From a virus: a stretch of DNA of 43,970 nt. The notes beneath the pieces were generated by a model. That model worked only from the letters and a program-made list of their open reading frames with translations. It was not told the DNA's origin and searched no databases. Made by a program: the position numbers and the translations under genes. Positions 40,601 to 43,970 of the stretch are shown piece by piece. The stretch covers positions 1 through 43,970 of IMG/VR virus record IMGVR_UViG_3300017726_000013; one strand, 5' to 3'. Numbering within the stretch: position 1 is the first letter of the stretch; every line of letters starts with the position of its first letter.

Positions 40601-42267
40601 GGACCACCGTAGACTGATTTGATATCAGATATTCCAGCAGATGTTATTGCAATAGCAACCCTAGAGTTTTCAATACCATCAAAAATTAGTGGTTCATTGA
40701 GTACAAAATCACCACTTCTTTCATATACTGTTAAAGCTGCTCCAACAGAAACATTTTCTCTTAAAAATGCAGTCGCTCCACTATATTTTCCTTTGACATG
40801 AACCGGAACCGTTAATGTAATTGGTTCATTCAGTGTCATATGAGAGAATGTTTGAATATCATATAGTTGAAGATCCCACTGATTAACATCCGCATTAGTA
40901 GCACTGTATGATCCACTTTCCAGTGCAAAATCATACACTCTAGCTAGACCAATTTCTTTTCCAGATAAAGTCTCTGAACTAGATCCAACTCTCCTATCTC
41001 TTAAACTTAAAATATAAGTATTACCAATTCCTGTTGTCGGTGCACCGAAAACTTTATTTGTTTTAAAAGTTGCTCCAGTATTAAAAATAATTTCTTGTTT
41101 TTCTAGTTTTTTAGTTGTTCTTGGTTTTGATACATCAAGATATGTGGTATTAATTGTTTCTACTTCATATCCTTTTACGAAAGCTTTACCTGGAGAAATT
41201 TCATACAGAGCAAGATCCTCAGATGCTAAAGATCCACCCTGAGTAAATCTTCCTTCTGTATATACCCCATTAGTGCTAACGCCATCGTCTAACGAGTCTC
41301 TAACAGTCACATCAAACGGCATGACGGTATAATCGCCAGACTCTGCATATGTTCTGCGTGCTAGTTCATCAGCAATAATGCTATATTCTGTATTTTTTAC
41401 TTGAGAATCAAGCACACCATCTCTAATGGTTGCTAATTCTATGAAGTCAGAATCATTAAAATCATCTAAAGACTTAATTGTTAAAGAACAACTAATTTTT
41501 AAACGGTCTGCTCCAGGAGAAGCAAAATTATTAAATCCTTTTGAATTATCTGTAAGATTTTCATCAGTATCTGAGTTTACAATTTCCTCTAAAACCTTAA
41601 GACCAACTCTACCACTTGCATTATTTTGATATTGAGATAAAATTAAAGTTTCGTCAGAGACATTTACAAAATTACCTCTAATAAAATAAACACCATTTGA
41701 AATTGAGAACGCTGACCCAGTTGATGTTGCATTCGTGGAAATTGTCGAACAGAAAGATTCTCCAATAGGAATGAATGGATTATTTAATGGACCAGAAATT
41801 ATATCAACGTCAGTAGCTAAGAGTTCACCATCTAAAAATGTTTTTATTTCAGAATCTTGAACACCAGAGGACAAATATGAAAGGTAAAGAGTTAAATTGC
41901 CTCTCTCAGAATTTTCAGACTTTAATATATTTTTTACGTATGCTGTTACACCAGAAGTTAAACCAATTACTTTTCTATCTACTAGTTGATCAATATAAAA
42001 ATCAACAGGAACACCCAAGTGAGTATTATTTAACTCAACTGCTTGATATGACCTAGAATACGCAGTGTTTCCAGGAATAACCTTTGCACCTTCTTTGAAA
42101 AAGTGCTGACCAAATCTTTCAATTTGATTTTGAAGAATAGATTGTAGACCAGTTAGTTCTCTTGCTTGAACTGGATATCCTGGTTTAAACAAGACTCTAT
42201 GATAATTATCATTAGGGTCAAAATCATCAAAATATGGAGATACATTGAGATTGGTTTGTTGAGCCAT
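34678..42267 (-). CDS. Giant virion structural protein (DUF4815-like), baseplate/fibre region
   Basis: 2529 residues, the largest gene here. N-terminus (about 1-110): NLNVSPYFDDFDPNDNYHRV, then RVLFKPGYPVQARELTGLQS, a pattern typical of DUF4815-type proteins in marine T4-like phages. About 1070-1210: LGRYDRIFMTKNGRLQVQQG, then YRMSDIKKLEDRIRSLEYYT. About 1335-1400: a Thr/Arg/Gly-rich linker (RTETRPGGGGARTVVRER, QQGRGGRRLTRTWTESSTTT). About 1960-2010: GSGY-type repeats (NAGIGYTPSSGALTYTG, NGGSGYVVGDVLGI). The rest is beta-rich with scattered SGAT-like units; the C-terminal 110 residues form a separate domain (AHINQFNDIRAFYAIGEDQG). It takes the T4 gp9-gp12 position after gp8, so it probably builds the baseplate periphery or fibre base. 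Not homologous to gp10-gp12 as far as I can see. Confidence 0.8.
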   Translation of the reverse strand: MAQQTNLNVSPYFDDFDPNDNYHRVLFKPGYPVQARELTGLQSILQNQIERFGQHFFKEGAKVIPGNTAYSRSYQAVELNNTHLGVPVDFYIDQLVDRKVIGLTSGVTAYVKNILKSENSERGNLTLYLSYLSSGVQDSEIKTFLDGELLATDVDIISGPLNNPFIPIGESFCSTISTNATSTGSAFSISNGVYFIRGNFVNVSDETLILSQYQNNASGRVGLKVLEEIVNSDTDENLTDNSKGFNNFASPGADRLKISCSLTIKSLDDFNDSDFIELATIRDGVLDSQVKNTEYSIIADELARRTYAESGDYTVMPFDVTVRDSLDDGVSTNGVYTEGRFTQGGSLASEDLALYEISPGKAFVKGYEVETINTTYLDVSKPRTTKKLEKQEIIFNTGATFKTNKVFGAPTTGIGNTYILSLRDRRVGSSSETLSGKEIGLARVYDFALESGSYSATNADVNQWDLQLYDIQTFSHMTLNEPITLTVPVHVKGKYSGATAFLRENVSVGAALTVYERSGDFVLNEPLIFDGIENSRVAIAITSAGISDIKSVYGGPSLPGGIGAAVTFTADTVLDTLVNVGVSSITATVGAGSPKITAAAASNFLSKVKVGSILKFTTTDSATPIGARVTSVNAGDVTVTGVTTVTGVLDGDLPPTARTINDLKIVGTKLSASAEDLDANALYTTMPKQFISDVDLISSNIIIRKTFTVNIATNKLSAVVTAGANETFLAFDEERYTLIRSNGATEELTADRFSFTNGGKELQINNLGANDTGATLFVTLRKSSLKEKIKRQNRVNTLVVDKSINSGAGTGSTTLNNGLTFGNFPFGTRVEDERISLNKPDIIRILGVYESTNTSAASAPQATLSAISGFTGKTSDLIVGEFIVGQSSGARAVYTEKLTDSQITYVPRTDINFTEGETIVFSESNITATLTTLNTLSRAISNHFEFNTGQKSSIYGQGFLKRKSNARPPTRQLKVYFANAYFEDTDDGDLITKNSYESFDYDLEIQTVNGERNTDLIDIRPRVSDYTVSESSRSPLEFLGRSYNGSGNSVANILASDESINLDFSFYLGRYDRIFMTKNGRLQVQQGAPSENFERPVPLDDALEIATVKLQPYLLSTEDATVSFLEHKRYRMSDIKKLEDRIRSLEYYTTLSLLEVNTESLFVADSEGLNRFKSGFFVDDFTTLLPQDTNAPINNSLDVQSRELRPRHFTNSIDLTVEPVEGVTTQTDLGFTAPDGENIKRSSDIITLDYTEIEWLKQNFATRTESITPFLVSFWQASVELSPSSDTWVDTARVEAKIVQTEGNYAEEMAKATRRFGEADPQTGFFPVQWNSWQTTWTGTEQTQRDGGTRTETRPGGGGARTVVRERHQQGRGGRRLTRTWTESSTTTTFQDTITDTFRIGTDNRRGQKTLITERFDQTSMGDRVISRDLIALMRSRNIQFVANKVRPLTRIYPFFDSRDVSKYCVPKLLEITMTSGVFQVGETVFGKMEGTGLGNRGSKTPAIRFRVAQANHKEGPFNAPTQVYRNNPYLSQVSPTAVETFLGTPGQVQVPGQGNVLPETYSSTSSVLNVDTYALSLQAQGEYFGYVAKDMVLVGQTSGAQATISSLRLMSDLGSTLIGSFYIPDPNIGGNPKFETGDKTFTLVDDSNNDQNVASTIGEQKYTAKGTLETVQEQIVSVRNAEIQIRHETESKARRDFFGSSKASTVIDSVTTETTVTEWYDPLAQSFQVLDETGVFVTSCDVFFQTKDDMDIPMTFQIRTMQNGVPTQKILPFSEIILTPDQINISADGTVPTTFNFKAPVYLEGGGEYAITLASWSTKYRVFISRVGESDLLTDEFISNQPYLGSLFKSQNASTWEPSQWEDLKFTIRRADFVQNGSLEVYNPILGEGNGQIPTLQPDSINISSKKIRVGLGTTVFGSNALEIGNTFSQQGSNATGNFVGSAGSGTGALTITNAGIGYTPSSGALTYTGVALTSITGSGQNLTANISVNNGVAVGATVVNGGSGYVVGDVLGISSLGNNPAGRNARFSLVSLASTNEIIFDNVQGDFEVGVGKTLQFTNSSGSLVTLNGANGNVTPTEIRAVGNNDGLHLIVDHKNHGMYHENNRVTISGVESDVVPTKLTSPYSADSTADLLVENSSEFSTFENIGVGTTTAGYVKIGDEILTYTDTSTGTISGITRGSNSKNYVVGTPVYKYEMGGVSLRRVNKTHVLNDATLSNPIGFDSYTIKVDMSSDGVNRSVGTNFPVLYYNETKSDGGYDIKATQNMPFEAIVPSVQNVTVPGTTISATVRTTTGSNLSNGSGQNLPVPFNNAGTEDVTLNATNYFSSPRIIASRVNETNSAILQQLPGDRSFNMSISLESSDSRLSPIIDAQRVSAILVSNRVDAPISNYAEDNRVNSIDDDPNAFQYISGENTLETSATSIKILLTAHINQFNDIRAFYAIGEDQGFTPIFEAFPGYTSNNDGSSDRVVPPANASEGFLSRDLTFKEHEFSVDNLPAFKSYRIKLIATSTNQAYAPRIKELRTITLA

Positions 42268-42273
42268 GGTTGA

Positions 42274-43821
42274 TTAGAATTGCAATATGATTTTGATATC
42301 TTCCTTCTGGTTTGAAGATCTTGTTATGGCAGGTCTGTTGTCAGTGTAGATTATTTCACCTGAAAATTGTTTAACCTCAGGAGTAGATACTCCTCTATTA
42401 AAAGTTTGACCCAGATAATATGTCCTATTATTTATGACCGTTGACAGACCTGAGAAGTCGTCCAGGGTGAGACTTACGCTTCCTCCAGTAATTGTCAATG
42501 CACCGCCAGTATCTGGTGAACCAGAAAATCTGTTTAGATTATAACCAAATGAGGGATTAGTTTGTGCAACTCCAACAGTAGTAAATCCTGCAAAAGTTCT
42601 CTCTTGCCATAGTTTTAAAACACCAGTAACTTGATCATAACTAACAACTTTACCTATGGCAGTAACACCAGTACCAATTGTCTGTTGAACAACAGTATCC
42701 TCTGTAAAAATTGCTGAACTATAACCAACTCCAGTTAATCTGAGAGCATAGACTCCACTTGCTTTATCTAGTGTTAAAATTTGATTACTACCAAATGCCA
42801 AAGGATTTTCTACAATTCCAATTCTAGCAATTTCATTACCCGTGATGAAATCTGGATTTTCCACATCATTCTCAACCCTTGAATATAAAAGAACATTTGT
42901 TGCACCAAGTTCTCTATTGATATCCGCACCATGTCCACCTTTAGGAGGAATAATTACATTTAAAACAGGAAACTCATTAGGAGAGGGAACACCTCCTGCA
43001 ATTAAATCTACATTACCAAAAGTATAACCAGATCCCTGATTTGAAACTACAATACCACCTATTTTTGAATCGTTATTAATTGTTACTGTACACTCTGCCC
43101 CAGAACCATCACCTTTAATGGGAACTTTGGTATAAGTTCTATTTGCAGTTCCTATTCCAACTCCACGATTTTCGATAATTACAGTTTTAAGTCCACCATC
43201 AACAGCGTTATCTCTTACAGCAGCATCATCACTGCTAGTCTCCCAATTTGAGGGAACTGGCATGTAATCAGTGCTGTCAAATCTAACAATGTCTGATGGT
43301 TTGATAGTATACAAATATTTCCAAATATATCCATCACCACTGGTTCCTGCAGCTCTTGGTTCTAAATCAGTAAACCTTGGTTCATCCAGTGATGGTCTTC
43401 CATTTACATTTTCTGGGTCAGTTCCATTCTGAAGACAGATGTAAACTCTATAATCGCTATTTAAAACAAAATAACTTGAGGAATATAATGAAGTTCCGTT
43501 AGAGTTTTTAGGAGTATTGTTTATGCTATAATCATGTCTATAATAATCATAAGTTCTACCAGACGCCCAGACATTTTTTGATACTACTTGTTTAGCATCA
43601 TCTGAGGTAATTTTCTTAAGTGCAATTATAGTATCCCATGTTGAATTTTCATTGGCAAAATTGTCAATAGGTGCCGGAGGATCATTATTCCAATCAGCAT
43701 TAATTATCGTTGGATTTGGAAGTCCGACGAAACTATAATATGCTTTTCCAACCGTATTGAATCCGGCTACAAAATTCTTAGCATTCAATATCCTTATCTG
43801 ATCAGTTATAATGGCAGACAT
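42274..43821 (-). CDS. 8: gp8 baseplate wedge protein with insertion
   Basis: Wedge component of the baseplate. 515 residues (T4 334). Shared features: an N-terminal strand and helix pattern, TSGDGYIWKYLYTIKPSDI at about 160-178 matching T4 GDGYVWEYLFEIPPDV, and a C-terminus FSGEIIYTDNRPAITRSSNQ, then KEDIKIILQF matching HSGEMIYMENRPPIIMAMDQTEEINILFTF. The extra 180 residues lie at about 215-440 and include one GSGYT unit (NQGSGYTF at 261) and SGA-type units. Six bases separate it from the giant gene. A late-type promoter lies upstream, overlapping the stop codons of the preceding gene. Complete. Confidence 0.93.
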   Translation of the reverse strand: MSAIITDQIRILNAKNFVAGFNTVGKAYYSFVGLPNPTIINADWNNDPPAPIDNFANENSTWDTIIALKKITSDDAKQVVSKNVWASGRTYDYYRHDYSINNTPKNSNGTSLYSSSYFVLNSDYRVYICLQNGTDPENVNGRPSLDEPRFTDLEPRAAGTSGDGYIWKYLYTIKPSDIVRFDSTDYMPVPSNWETSSDDAAVRDNAVDGGLKTVIIENRGVGIGTANRTYTKVPIKGDGSGAECTVTINNDSKIGGIVVSNQGSGYTFGNVDLIAGGVPSPNEFPVLNVIIPPKGGHGADINRELGATNVLLYSRVENDVENPDFITGNEIARIGIVENPLAFGSNQILTLDKASGVYALRLTGVGYSSAIFTEDTVVQQTIGTGVTAIGKVVSYDQVTGVLKLWQERTFAGFTTVGVAQTNPSFGYNLNRFSGSPDTGGALTITGGSVSLTLDDFSGLSTVINNRTYYLGQTFNRGVSTPEVKQFSGEIIYTDNRPAITRSSNQKEDIKIILQF

Positions 43822-43838
43822 TTTTGTAATTTTTTAGT

Positions 43839-43846
43839 TATTTATT
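43839..43846 (-). promoter_or_regulatory. Late-type promoter (AATAAATA) upstream of gp8
   Basis: The minus strand reads CCTAATAAATAAC. The second TAA of the tandem stop is inside the octamer, 17 bases before the gp8 ATG. It would drive gp8 and the giant virion gene. Confidence 0.62.
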
Positions 43847-43970
43847 AGGTTACAAACCCAATCGACTTGTATGCGGTTTGTCTTATAATGTATGGTCCAG
43901 TCTTAATTCCAACCACACCATTAGAAGTAATGGCATCATAGGACTTAAATCCAGTTCTCTCACTGAATAA
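43845..43970 (-). CDS. C-terminus of a virion gene, partial (gp7 position)
   Basis: An open frame enters from the right edge and stops at 43845-43847 (TAA, then a second TAA). The last residues read KSYDAITSNGVVGIKTGPYI and then IRQTAYKSIGFVT, a compact beta-type ending. In T4 order the gene before gp8 is gp7, a large wedge protein, so this is the likely identity, but 41 residues are too few to prove it. Expressed from upstream of the window. Confidence 0.55.
   Translation of the reverse strand, partial: LFSERTGFKSYDAITSNGVVGIKTGPYIIRQTAYKSIGFVT

Noticed and set aside
40001-40612. 203-codon plus-strand frame
   Set aside because: Antisense to the giant virion gene; composition reflects its Val/Ala/Thr-rich codons.
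1-43970. tRNA genes, CRISPR arrays, insertion sequences, integrase, attachment sites
   Set aside because: Looked for along the window. There is almost no non-coding space, and nothing with the needed structure was seen; a tRNAscan run was not possible here.

Overview
This window is the left-to-right reverse of a T4-like marine cyanophage (cyanomyovirus) genome segment. Every gene I can support lies on the minus strand, so transcription runs from position 43970 towards 1. The evidence is a near-complete T4-type core: portal, major capsid, scaffold, prohead protease, sheath, tube, neck and baseplate-wedge proteins, both terminase subunits, UvsW, UvsY, gp55, gp46/gp47 and the gp44/gp45 clamp system. 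These sit beside cyanophage-type accessory genes: a speD S-adenosylmethionine decarboxylase, a CobS-like AAA ATPase with a CobT-like VWA protein, a 2OG-Fe(II) oxygenase, and a DUF3110-like gene of a family I know from cyanobacteria. I saw no integrase, tRNA, CRISPR array or insertion sequence. Family names and DUF numbers come from recognising sequence patterns, not from a search.

Layout in the direction of transcription. (1) 43970-30137, baseplate, neck and packaging: the tail end of a virion gene (gp7 position), gp8, a 2529-residue virion protein in the place of T4 gp9-gp12, three small genes, then gp13, gp14, gp15 and gp16. (2) 30095-25985: three genes separate the terminase subunits. They are a 646-residue coiled-coil fibre-like protein, a 144-residue protein whose N-terminus resembles a T4 capsid-targeting peptide, and a 580-residue basic multi-module protein. 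(3) 25977-15316, morphogenesis: gp17, a zinc-knuckle protein, gp18, gp19, gp20, gp67-like, an unassigned beta-rich protein, gp21, gp22 and gp23, closed by a strong UUCG-loop terminator. (4) 15236-12148: a tail-tube-like protein (gp3 position), UvsY, a small protein, UvsW and an Sm-like protein. (5) 12013-8085: gp55, two small genes, gp47, the DUF3110-like gene and gp46, behind a textbook sigma-70 promoter. (6) 8057-6884: five small unknown genes between a late-type promoter and a terminator. (7) 6800-1: the CobT-like/CobS-like pair, a DUF3310-like protein, gp45, then the oxygenase, small genes, DUF4385, speD and an AbrB-like protein, and finally gp44, cut by the window edge.

Genes are tightly packed, most often with 1-14 base overlaps of the ATGA or TAATG type, so translational coupling is likely. 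An octamer of the form NNTAAATA (T4-like late promoter) recurs in the gaps before structural genes, uvsW and the small-gene island. In eight places it overlaps the stop codons of the gene upstream. The two multi-gene early or middle blocks (gp55 and the cobS/cobT pair) instead have TATAAT boxes.

The most interesting features are: the 580-residue protein built from about eight small basic or cysteine modules with (I/L)xE motifs at the joints; the neighbouring protein with a possible capsid-targeting leader; a GSGYT-type repeat module shared by gp14, gp8 and the giant virion protein; the repeated LPSVEDY and PEIKYYD motifs in the 646-residue protein; and the MoxR/VWA pair whose VWA partner carries an HExxH motif.
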